In this document: positions 1 to 5,994 of the stretch, one piece after another
Position numbering within the stretch: the stretch's first letter is position 1
Layout of the letters: the number at the start of each line of letters is the position of its first letter
Origin: JAGWRA01 sp035534615
GTDB lineage: Bacteria > Acidobacteriota > Vicinamibacteria > Vicinamibacterales > CAVVIG01
Direction of reading: 5' to 3'
Assembly (NCBI GenBank): GCA_035534615.1
Contig: DATLRO010000069.1
Span: 1-8,574, forward strand
Length of the DNA: 8,574 nt
Made by a program: the position numbers and the translations under genes
Notes under the pieces: model-generated
The model's database searches: none
What the model saw: only the letters and a program-made list of their open reading frames with translations
Told to the model about the DNA's origin: nothing

Positions 1-109
1 GGGCGCCGATCAGCATGTAGAGCGTCCCGGCGTTCGGCCGCGGCATGTTCTTCGGCGGCATCGCCCCGCCCTTCAACTTGCCGACCATCATCGCCACGAC
101 CGTCGGGTT
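1..109. repeat. Left copy of 109-bp exact terminal direct repeat
   Basis: Bases 1-109 are identical, base for base, to 8466-8574. The repeat lies inside the cytochrome coding sequence (residues 88-123 of the joined protein) and occurs exactly at both window edges. That is what a circular assembly or a repeat-bounded contig produces, and it is not what a transposon repeat looks like. Confidence 0.97.
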
Positions 110-370
110 CGGATGCGCCGCGTCAAAATGCTCGAGCGACAGCCCGCCCGTCATCTGCAGATCGTCGTGGCAGCCGACGCAGTACTGCTGGACCAGGGCA
201 TTCTGCTGGGCGACCGGCATCGCCCCGCCCGCCGGCGCCGCCAGCGCGGCGGCCGGCGCGGCCGCTGCCGGCGCGGCCTGGCCACCCTGCCCGCTGTACG
301 CGGCAAGACTCAGGCTCAGACCGAAGGCCAGGATTGCCGTTCCAATAATTCGGTAACCGAACTTCGTCAT
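1..370 (-). CDS. N-terminal part of three-haem DUF1592-type cytochrome c protein (continues at the right edge)
   Basis: This is the first 123 codons of the gene whose remainder lies at 5995-8574. The ATG at 370-368 is directly preceded by an in-frame TGA (373-371), so it is the most upstream possible start. A G-rich Shine-Dalgarno-like GGGGGA lies 6 nt upstream. Residues 1-24 look like a Sec signal peptide: K3 and R7, then a hydrophobic stretch of about 15 residues, then LAA. An Ala/Pro-rich linker (about 31-52) follows. The first haem module has CVGCH at residues 64-68 (bases 167-181), a GGLSLEHFD segment, and GAMPP with M104 as a possible axial ligand. The frame is open through base 1 and matches the frame at 8466, so the two pieces join into a 946-aa protein if the ends are circularised. 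On a strictly linear reading this is a 3'-truncated gene. Confidence 0.85.
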   Translation of the reverse strand, partial: MTKFGYRIIGTAILAFGLSLSLAAYSGQGGQAAPAAAAPAAALAAPAGGAMPVAQQNALVQQYCVGCHDDLQMTGGLSLEHFDAAHPNPTVVAMMVGKLKGGAMPPKNMPRPNAGTLYMLIGA

Positions 371-381
371 TCAGTTTCCCC

Positions 382-397
382 CGTCAGCCCTCTGACG
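382..397 (-). promoter_or_regulatory. Hairpin abutting the ribosome binding site of the cytochrome gene
   Basis: In the transcript, CGTCAG (397-392), loop AGGG, CTGACG (387-382) forms a perfect 6-bp stem. Its last G is the first G of the GGGGGA ribosome-site-like run (382-377) before the ATG. It could affect initiation or act as a DNA operator; it may also be coincidental. Confidence 0.4.
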
Positions 398-419
398 ATC
401 GCTCGCATCCTGTTGGCGA

Positions 420-425
420 AGTATA
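420..425 (-). promoter_or_regulatory. Candidate -10 element for the operon promoter
   Basis: The minus-strand hexamer TATACT (425-420) matches the TATAAT consensus at 5 of 6 positions and lies about 50 nt upstream of the ATG at 370. No good -35 hexamer is found at 16-18 nt upstream. A weaker alternative pair is TTGTGC (503-498) with a 17-nt spacer to TACAAA (480-475). The choice is uncertain because promoter rules in the presumed host phylum are poorly known. Confidence 0.3.
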
Positions 426-472
426 CGGAATATCGGCAGGAATCACGGCCATTTCTTGCACTTTATTGTCTG

Positions 473-506
473 CGTTTGTATCGACGCAAATCACAGAGCA
501 CAAACG
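473..506. promoter_or_regulatory. Spaced inverted repeat CGTTTGT-N20-ACAAACG
   Basis: Two perfect 7-bp arms (473-479 and 500-506) are separated by 20 bp in the A/T-richer leader, overlapping the weaker promoter candidate at 475-503. The arms are 27 bp apart start to start, so they are not quite on the same face of the helix. A regulator site is possible but unproven. Confidence 0.25.
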
Positions 507-745
507 ATTTATCGAACTATTTCGGCCGCTCGGTGACGTCTGCCGTTCGCAAACTCATGAATAAGCTAAGCCGCTGGCCCGCAAGAACTAACAGCAGAAA
601 TGAATGGTCCCTGGAAGTGCGGTGACTCGCGTCGGCCGATCGAGCACTGACGATACCGTCGAAGGGTTCATTATTTCACGAAATTGACTTCATTGAGATC
701 GGCAGCTGCACGCAGGCGGGACGACGGCGGGCGGGCGGCAAAGAC

Positions 746-786
746 GACAAGAGGCGCCGCCGGTCACGCTGGCGGCGCCTCTTGTC
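746..786 (-). terminator. Intrinsic-type terminator of the operon
   Basis: A perfect 16-bp inverted repeat (746-761 against 771-786) with a 9-nt loop lies 31 nt after the stop codon of ankyrin gene 2. The stem is very GC-rich in its upper half. In the minus-strand transcript it is followed by GUCUUUGCC, so the U-tract is short and imperfect. Termination is likely, but the weak U-tract leaves room for help from Rho or for a role in 3'-end protection. There is no T-run on the other side, so it does not look bidirectional. Confidence 0.85.
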
Positions 787-816
787 AGGCACCTGAGGTT
801 CGATCGGATCCGAGCG

Positions 817-2628
817 CTAGCCGCCGCAGGAGACGCACTTGTGCATCAGTTTCCCGCCCAGCTTCTCCACCAGCGCGATCGTCTTCGGGAATGGATTCAC
901 CCGCTGCACCGGGCCGTTCGCCATGTCGGCCACCGTCTGGCCGTTCCGGTTGATGGCGTGAATGTCCGCCCCCTTCGACACGAGATACAGGATCATCCCG
1001 TTGTTGCCGACCGCGGCCGCGTTGTCCAGCGGCGTGTTGCCGTCCGCGTCACGGGCGTTCACGTTGGCATGCAGGTCCTCGACGAGGTACTTGACCGCCT
1101 TCAGCATGCCGGTCGGCGCATACCGGTGATGGTTGGCCGTCAGGCTCCAGCCGTACCCCTCGCCCGAAGCGGCGAGCAGCGGCGTGATATCAGGTCCACC
1201 CACCGGGATTGGCGGCAGCCCCGAATAATCCTTCTTCGTCTTGGTGTGATAGAAGGCGGACAGGCCCATCGCCTTCGGCTTCCTGGTCGGGATGTGCGGA
1301 TTCGCGCCATGCGCCACGAGCAGCTTCATCGCATTGATGTCGTCGCCGTAGGCCGCGCGCCAGAACGGCGTCGCGCCGGTCTGGTCCAGCCCTTCCTGGT
1401 CGAAGTTATACGCCGAATACCAGACCTGCTCGTTCAGCCGCGCGTTCGGATTGGCGCCGTGCGCCAGCAGATCCTTCATCAGCGCCAGGTAGCCGAGCTT
1501 CTGCTCCTTGTACGCCGTCGGCTGCGGATAGAGCGCCTTGTCGGCCCACACGCAGTTCAGCACGGCGAAGAGCGGCGCCGCGCCGCTCACCTGCGCCAGG
1601 TTCGGGTTCGCGCCGTCCTTCACCAGCGTGTCCGCGAGATCGAAGTGGCCGTTCACCACTGCCATCATGAGCGGGCTGGTATGGTCGCCCGGATCGACCT
1701 GGTTGATGTCGGCCCCGCCCTTGAGCAGCGCCTGCACCGTGGCGACGTCCCCCTGGCGGACGGCGAACAGCAGTGCCGTCAGGCCGCCCTGCGTGCCGAC
1801 CTGCTTGTAGTAGCTGAGGAACGGGTTGCCGCCGAATCCCGGCTTCTTCGCGGGAACGCCGGCGGTCGGCGGGACGCCCTTCTCTTTGGCCACCGCGGCG
1901 ACCGGCTTGACGCCCTTCTTCCCCTTGAAGGCCGTCTTGACCGCCTTGGCGCCGGCCGGCATCTTCTTCTTGCCCGGCTTGCCGAAGCCGAAGCCCTTGA
2001 ACGACGGCAGCCGCGGGTCGTTCGGCTTCAATTTGGTCCAGTCGAGGATCTTCGTCGTCGGACGCCAGTCGGCGCCATGCGCCATCAGCACCGGCACGAC
2101 GTTCGCGCGGCCGGCTGCCGCCGCGAACATCAGCGCCGTCTCGCCCTTGACGTGCTCCTTCGCGTTGACGTCCGCGCCGGACGCCAGCAGGTCGGTGACC
2201 GCCTGCACGCTGCCGGACGCAGAGGCCAGCATGAGCGGCGTCGTGCCGTGCACGTCGGTCAGCTTCGGATTCGCCCCGCCCTTCAGCAGCGCCTCGACCA
2301 GACGGGCGTGGCCGTCCTTCGCCGCGATGTCGAGCGGCGTGTAGGCGCCGATGCGCGTCGCGGCGTTCGGATCGGCCCCGGCGTACAGCAGCATTTTCGC
2401 GGTGGCCCGATCGCCATTCAGGGCCGCCCAGTGCAGCGCCGTCATCCCGTCGTTCTGCGCCGCGTTCACGTCGGCGCCCTGCGTGAGCAGGGCCTTGGCC
2501 TCTGCCAGGTTGCCGTTCATGACGGCGTCGGCCACCGGCGCGTTCGCCGGGGCCGCGACCACGAGGGCTGTGGCGCACAGCGCGCCCGCCAGGCCCAGGC
2601 ACGCGCCACTCAGCAGTCTCCGCAACAT
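817..2628 (-). CDS. Secreted ankyrin-repeat protein 2 (603 aa), paralogue of protein 1
   Basis: Last gene of the operon. It has the same length (603 aa) and architecture as its upstream neighbour. Signal peptide MLRRLLSGACLGLAGALC with cleavage probably near VVA-A26 or ANA-30. Ankyrin repeats span about 33-190, 282-395, 417-446 and 480-560, with a Lys/Gly/Pro-rich insert at about 209-270 that is unlike the insert of protein 1. The first 208 residues align with protein 1 almost without gaps, including ILDWTKL and NDPRLP (194-207). The block WYSAYNFDQEGLDQTGATPF is at 403-422. The C-terminus is MHKCVSCGG, with Cys at 598 and 601 exactly as in protein 1; stop TAG. A strong GGAGGAG site lies 5 nt before the ATG. 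A 100-bp spacer with two hairpins separates it from gene 1, so it may be expressed at a different level. Followed by a terminator. Likely a periplasmic binding scaffold; partner unknown. Confidence 0.92.
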   Translation of the reverse strand: MLRRLLSGACLGLAGALCATALVVAAPANAPVADAVMNGNLAEAKALLTQGADVNAAQNDGMTALHWAALNGDRATAKMLLYAGADPNAATRIGAYTPLDIAAKDGHARLVEALLKGGANPKLTDVHGTTPLMLASASGSVQAVTDLLASGADVNAKEHVKGETALMFAAAAGRANVVPVLMAHGADWRPTTKILDWTKLKPNDPRLPSFKGFGFGKPGKKKMPAGAKAVKTAFKGKKGVKPVAAVAKEKGVPPTAGVPAKKPGFGGNPFLSYYKQVGTQGGLTALLFAVRQGDVATVQALLKGGADINQVDPGDHTSPLMMAVVNGHFDLADTLVKDGANPNLAQVSGAAPLFAVLNCVWADKALYPQPTAYKEQKLGYLALMKDLLAHGANPNARLNEQVWYSAYNFDQEGLDQTGATPFWRAAYGDDINAMKLLVAHGANPHIPTRKPKAMGLSAFYHTKTKKDYSGLPPIPVGGPDITPLLAASGEGYGWSLTANHHRYAPTGMLKAVKYLVEDLHANVNARDADGNTPLDNAAAVGNNGMILYLVSKGADIHAINRNGQTVADMANGPVQRVNPFPKTIALVEKLGGKLMHKCVSCGG

Positions 2629-2633
2629 CTTTA

Positions 2634-2640
2634 CTCCTCC
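2634..2640 (-). promoter_or_regulatory. Ribosome binding site of ankyrin gene 2
   Basis: GGAGGAG lies 5 nt before the ATG at 2628. It is the best Shine-Dalgarno match in the operon and allows this gene to be translated independently of gene 1. Confidence 0.85.
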
Positions 2641-2649
2641 GATCGGACC

Positions 2650-2671
2650 GGGCCGTCGTCACGACGGTCCC
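2650..2671 (-). promoter_or_regulatory. Second hairpin in the spacer before ankyrin gene 2
   Basis: GGGCCGTC (2650-2657) pairs with GACGG-T-CCC (2663-2671), with one bulged base and a 5-nt loop. It ends about 10 nt before the GGAGGAG site of gene 2. An alternative pairing is GGACCG (2645-2650) with CGGTCC (2665-2670). With the preceding hairpin it fills most of the 100-bp spacer. Confidence 0.4.
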
Positions 2672-2694
2672 GAACTCCGGCAGTCCACCGCCAT

Positions 2695-2721
2695 CCGCCG
2701 GCCCGCTGCGCGGCCCGGCGG
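2695..2721 (-). promoter_or_regulatory. GC-rich hairpin just after ankyrin gene 1
   Basis: Arms CCGCCGG (2695-2701) and CCGGCGG (2715-2721) pair perfectly, then a C/C mismatch, then four more pairs around a 3-nt loop. The hairpin starts 7 nt after the gene 1 stop codon (2731-2729). There is no following U-run, so it is not a classic terminator. It could be an attenuator, a processing site or an mRNA stabiliser. Confidence 0.5.
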
Positions 2722-2728
2722 CCGACGC

Positions 2729-4540
2729 TCAGCCGCCGCACGAGATGCACTTGTGCATGAGTTTCGCGCCGAGCCCCTCGAGCAGCGCAATCGTCTTCGG
2801 GAACGGATTGATCCGCTGCTTGGGGCCGTTGGCCATGTCGGCCGTCGTCATGCCGTCGTTGGCCACCGCCTTCGGGTTCGCGCCCTTGGAGACCAGATAC
2901 AGGATCATCTGGTCGTCGCCGCGGGCGGCGGCGTAGTGCAGGGCGGTGTAGCCCTTGTAGTCGCGCTGGTTGACGTTCACGTGGAGCTTCTCCACGAAGT
3001 ACCTGATCGCCGGCATCCAGCTTCCCGGCGCGTTCACGTTGAAGTTGCCGTCCCAGCCGGCGCCGGCTGCCACGAGGAACGGGCTGACGGCCGGCTCTCC
3101 GACCAGCTTCGCTCGCGCCTCCTTCCGCTTGAGGAGCTGCGCCTTGCTGAGGCCGTTCTGCTGATTGGCCCCGTTGGGCAGCGGCCTCGACGGCGTCACC
3201 TTGCTCCAGATCTTCGGATCGGCGCCGTGGGCGAGCAGCAGCTTCATCGCCTTCAGGTCGGTCGACTGGGCCGCCCGCCAGAACGGCGTCGCCCCCGTCG
3301 GATCCACCCCTGACTGGTCGAAGTTGTACCCGGTGTACCAGAGCGCCCTCTTCAGGCGCGCATTCGGGTTCGCGCCGTGCGCCAGCAGATCCTGCATCAG
3401 CTGCAGATAGCTCGTGTGCTGCTGATACGGGTCAGGCTGCGGGTAGAACGCGTGCGGCGCCCACTGGACGTTGATCGTCGTGTACAGCGGCGTCGCGCCC
3501 GCCACGCTGGCGAGATTGGGATCGGCCCCGTGGTCCAGAAGATACCTGGCGATGTCGAACTGACCGTTGACCGTCGCCACGAGCAGCGGGCTGCTGTGAT
3601 CGCCCGGGTCGACCTCGTTGACGTTCACCCCGGCCTGAACGAACGCCTGGACGGCGCGCAGGTGACCCTGACGGACCGCAAACATCAGCGCCGACAACCC
3701 ACCCTGCGTCCCGACCAGCTGGGTGTACGACAGCGGCCGGGCGAAGCCGCGGCCGCCCTGCGCGGCCGAGAGCCCGAGGCCCGACCGGTTGGCCGCCGCG
3801 ACGACCGCCGGTCCGCCGAACCCGTGGCCGCCGGCGTCAGCCGGCTTGTGCGGCGCCGCCTTCGCCTTCCCCTTCCCCTTCAATCCTTTGGCGGCGGACG
3901 GCGGAGGGCCGAAGTGCGGCAGCCGGGGATCGTTCTTGGGCAGCTTGGTCCAGTCGAGGATTCTGGTCGTCGGCTTCCAGTCGGCGCCATGCGCCAGCAG
4001 CGCCTGGATGACCCGCACGCGGCCGAACGCTGCGGCGAACATCAGCGGGGTTTCCCCCTTGATGTGCTCGCGGGCATTGACATCCGCGCCGGCGTTCAGC
4101 AGATCGGTGACCGATTGGAGGTCGCCCGAGGCGGCCGCCAGCATCAGCGGCGTGGTGCCGTACGCGTCGGTCTGCTTCGCGTTGGCGCCCCCCTTCAGCA
4201 GCGCCTCTACGAGCGCCGCATGCCCGTCCTTCGCCGCGATGTCGAGCGGCGTGTAGCCGCCGATCCGGGTCGCGGCGTCGACATCGGCCCCCGCGTACAG
4301 GAGCATGCGGGCCATCGCCACGTTGCCGTTCAGCGCCGCCCAGTGCAGCGCCGTCATCCCGTCGTTCTGCGGCGCATTGACGTCGGCCCCCTGCTTCAGC
4401 AGGGTCTGGACCTCCGCCAGATCACCCCGCATGGCGGCGGTGGCGACCGGCGGATCGTCTGACGCAGCCCGGGTCGCCGCCGTGGCGCAGAGCGCCACGG
4501 CGAGACCCAGACACAGACTGCTCATCAGTCTTCGAAGCAT
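2729..4540 (-). CDS. Secreted ankyrin-repeat protein 1 (603 aa), with C-terminal CxxCGG tail
   Basis: A Sec signal peptide is visible (MLRR, hydrophobic core to about 22, likely cleavage near TRA-A26). About ten ankyrin repeats follow: residues 33-56, 61-91, 95-125, 128-158, 162-190, then after an insert 281-310, 315-345, 349-395, 416-445, 485-527 and 530-560. They show typical TALHWAA, TPLDIAA and LLxxGADVN cores. The insert (about 205-275) is a Gly/Lys/Pro/Ala-rich linker. A tryptophan/tyrosine-rich block, WYTGYNFDQSGVDPTGATPF (401-420), is shared with the next gene. The last nine residues are MHKCISCGG (C598, C601), and the stop is TGA. The start follows GGAGAG with a 5-nt spacer; an 18-bp gap separates it from the DUF1552 stop, so it is in the same operon. 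Likely a periplasmic protein-interaction scaffold (inference). It is a paralogue of the following gene with the same length and start context. Confidence 0.92.
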   Translation of the reverse strand: MLRRLMSSLCLGLAVALCATAATRAASDDPPVATAAMRGDLAEVQTLLKQGADVNAPQNDGMTALHWAALNGNVAMARMLLYAGADVDAATRIGGYTPLDIAAKDGHAALVEALLKGGANAKQTDAYGTTPLMLAAASGDLQSVTDLLNAGADVNAREHIKGETPLMFAAAFGRVRVIQALLAHGADWKPTTRILDWTKLPKNDPRLPHFGPPPSAAKGLKGKGKAKAAPHKPADAGGHGFGGPAVVAAANRSGLGLSAAQGGRGFARPLSYTQLVGTQGGLSALMFAVRQGHLRAVQAFVQAGVNVNEVDPGDHSSPLLVATVNGQFDIARYLLDHGADPNLASVAGATPLYTTINVQWAPHAFYPQPDPYQQHTSYLQLMQDLLAHGANPNARLKRALWYTGYNFDQSGVDPTGATPFWRAAQSTDLKAMKLLLAHGADPKIWSKVTPSRPLPNGANQQNGLSKAQLLKRKEARAKLVGEPAVSPFLVAAGAGWDGNFNVNAPGSWMPAIRYFVEKLHVNVNQRDYKGYTALHYAAARGDDQMILYLVSKGANPKAVANDGMTTADMANGPKQRINPFPKTIALLEGLGAKLMHKCISCGG

Positions 4541-4558
4541 TCCGGCTCTCCGGCTCCG

Positions 4559-5983
4559 TTAGGCCGTCGTCGTCGTGGTGGCGGTCTGAACCGCGTTCAG
4601 GTCCAGCGCCGCCGTGCTGTCGGCGAACTTCGGCTTCTGCACGCCGAGCTTCTGGAGGACCGACAGCCAGACGTTCGACATCGGCTGGTTCTCCGCCTGG
4701 ATGTGCAGGTTCCCCTTCAGCCGGCCGTTGGCGTGCCCCATCAGGAAGAGCGGCAGGTGCACGTGGTTGTGCAGGTTCGAGTCGCCCATCGGCGAGCCGT
4801 AGATCAGCAGGCTCTTCTCCAGCAGGTTGCGGTCGCCCTCCTGGATGCCCTTCAGCTTCGCCGCCAGATACGGCACCATGCTCACGTGATACGAGTTGAT
4901 CCCCTGGAACAGCCGCAGCCGATCCAGCTTCTCCTGGTGGTGCGACGTCGGGTGGAACGGCGCGTCCCCCGACTTGCCCGCGGCGCCCGGATAGACACGG
5001 CCGATCGCGTCCTGCGACATCTTGAACGAGAAGACCCGCGTCAGGTCGGCCTGGAACGCCGCCGCCATCAGGTCCATCATCAGGTGCACGTGGTCATGGT
5101 ACGAGTCCGGCACGCCCACCGGCGCCTCCGGCAGGTCGCGCATCGCGCCGCTGCTGTTGTGCGCTTCCACGTTCTGGATCCGCCGCTCGATTTCCCGGAC
5201 GTTCTCCAGGTAGTCGTTCAGCTTCACCCGGTCCTGCGGTCCGAGCTGCTGCTTCAGCTCGGCCACCTGGCCACCGATCCAGTCGAGGATGCTGGCATTG
5301 GCCTGCCGCCGCGCCGCCCGGTCGGCCGGCGTCCCGCCCAGCCCGAACAGCTGGTTGAACACCGCCCGCGGGTTGCGGATCCCGGGCAGCGGTTCCTTGG
5401 CCGACGCCCACGAAATGTCGTCCATGTAGACGCACGCGTACCCGTAGGCGCAGCCGCCGCCCGAATCGACCGGCTCGATGCAGAGCTGCATCGACGGAAT
5501 GGCGGTGTCCTGCCCGTACTGCTTCGCGTAGATCTGATCGATCGACACCCCGGCATCGATGTTCGACCCTTCCGTCTGATGCGGGTGCGCCTGCGTCAGA
5601 TAGGTCGAGCTCGACCGGAAATGATCGCCGCCGACCTCCGGCGCCGCCCACGCCTCGGCGGCGTGGTTGCGCGTGCCGCTGACGACCGTCAGGTACTCCC
5701 GGTAGGGCTCCAGCGACTTCAGGCTCGTCGGCGACAGATCGAAGTTGTGGCCCGTCGCGGCCGGCGACCACATGTTCAATTTGAGCCCGAGGTGGGCGCT
5801 GCCGGCCGACCCGTGCACCATTTCCATGGCCACCAGCCTGGTCCGGTCCACCTGCTTCGCGGTCGTCGTCTTGGCCCAGGCCTTGCCGGCCGGCGCCATC
5901 GCGTCCAGGAACGGCAAGGCCATGGTCACGCCCATCCCCTTCAGGACGGTGCGCCGGGACATGTGCTTCTGCGTAATGAACAT
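4559..5983 (-). CDS. DUF1552 (HXXSHH) family protein, Tat-exported
   Basis: This 474-aa protein carries the signature that gives the family its name: HPTSHH at residues 344-349 (bases 4937-4954). The N-terminus has a twin-arginine signal, SRRTVLKG (residues 9-16), then a hydrophobic segment and AKA-like cleavage sites near 34-38, so it is probably exported folded. Other visible marks are GTRNHAAEAW (103-112), a Cys-containing stretch with C168, C178 and C184, an EIERRI helix near 264-269, and a C-terminal GSPMGDSNLHNH block (396-407). D401, N403, H405 and H407 of that block could bind metal (inference). The tail ends in a Thr run (469-473). A strong GGGAGGA site (5994-5988) begins immediately after the upstream stop codon, 11 bp separates the genes, and the pair is likely translationally coupled. 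DUF1552 genes commonly sit next to DUF1592-type cytochrome genes, which fits this layout. The enzymatic role is unknown; a hydrolase- or phosphatase-like fold is only a guess. Confidence 0.93.
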   Translation of the reverse strand: MFITQKHMSRRTVLKGMGVTMALPFLDAMAPAGKAWAKTTTAKQVDRTRLVAMEMVHGSAGSAHLGLKLNMWSPAATGHNFDLSPTSLKSLEPYREYLTVVSGTRNHAAEAWAAPEVGGDHFRSSSTYLTQAHPHQTEGSNIDAGVSIDQIYAKQYGQDTAIPSMQLCIEPVDSGGGCAYGYACVYMDDISWASAKEPLPGIRNPRAVFNQLFGLGGTPADRAARRQANASILDWIGGQVAELKQQLGPQDRVKLNDYLENVREIERRIQNVEAHNSSGAMRDLPEAPVGVPDSYHDHVHLMMDLMAAAFQADLTRVFSFKMSQDAIGRVYPGAAGKSGDAPFHPTSHHQEKLDRLRLFQGINSYHVSMVPYLAAKLKGIQEGDRNLLEKSLLIYGSPMGDSNLHNHVHLPLFLMGHANGRLKGNLHIQAENQPMSNVWLSVLQKLGVQKPKFADSTAALDLNAVQTATTTTTA

Positions 5984-5987
5984 TGCG

Positions 5988-5994
5988 TCCTCCC
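5988..5994 (-). promoter_or_regulatory. Ribosome binding site of the DUF1552 gene
   Basis: GGGAGGA starts at the base right after the TAG of the cytochrome gene and sits 4 nt before the ATG at 5983. This fixes the start codon and suggests translational coupling of the two genes. Confidence 0.85.

Larger units (their letters stand above)
371..816. other. Intergenic region between operon end and operon start: terminator plus promoter-bearing leader
   Basis: No convincing gene is present. The part at 787-816 is the 3' untranslated end of ankyrin gene 2, 746-786 is the terminator, and 371-745 is the leader of the cytochrome gene. Roughly 400-690 is visibly richer in A/T than the flanking coding sequence, as expected of promoter DNA. 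It contains several short dyads: 382-397; 473-479 paired with 500-506; and ATTTC-AC-GAAAT at 673-684. Only very short open frames without ribosome sites are seen on the minus strand. Confidence 0.75.

Noticed and set aside
1..109. Terminal repeat as transposon or phage end
   Set aside because: It lies within coding sequence in frame and in direct orientation, with no transposase, integrase or packaging gene.
113..625. Plus-strand 170-codon open frame running from the cytochrome gene into the leader
   Set aside because: It begins antisense to the signal peptide and haem site and continues through A/T-richer non-coding DNA; no start signal or domain.
588..671. Minus-strand 27-codon leader open frame (MNPSTVSSVLDRP...)
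   Set aside because: No Shine-Dalgarno sequence, no recognisable attenuator-type codon run, and about 300 bp from the first gene; chance is the simpler explanation.
820..846. C-terminal CVSC of the ankyrin proteins as a haem c site
   Set aside because: The residue after CxxC is Gly, not His, in both paralogues, so covalent haem attachment by the usual rule is not supported.
2545..2628. Lipoprotein signal (Cys 10 or 18) in ankyrin protein 2
   Set aside because: The residues before the cysteines (SGA-C, GAL-C) do not fit the lipobox, and protein 1 does not have one either; a signal peptidase I site fits better.
841..2760. Plus-strand 639-codon open frame opposite ankyrin gene 2
   Set aside because: Arg/His/Val-rich translation with no domain logic. 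It is the high-GC antisense shadow of a clear ankyrin gene that has a signal peptide and ribosome site.
3377..4462. Plus-strand 361-codon open frame opposite ankyrin gene 1
   Set aside because: Same antisense composition artefact; no recognisable motif and no ribosome site.
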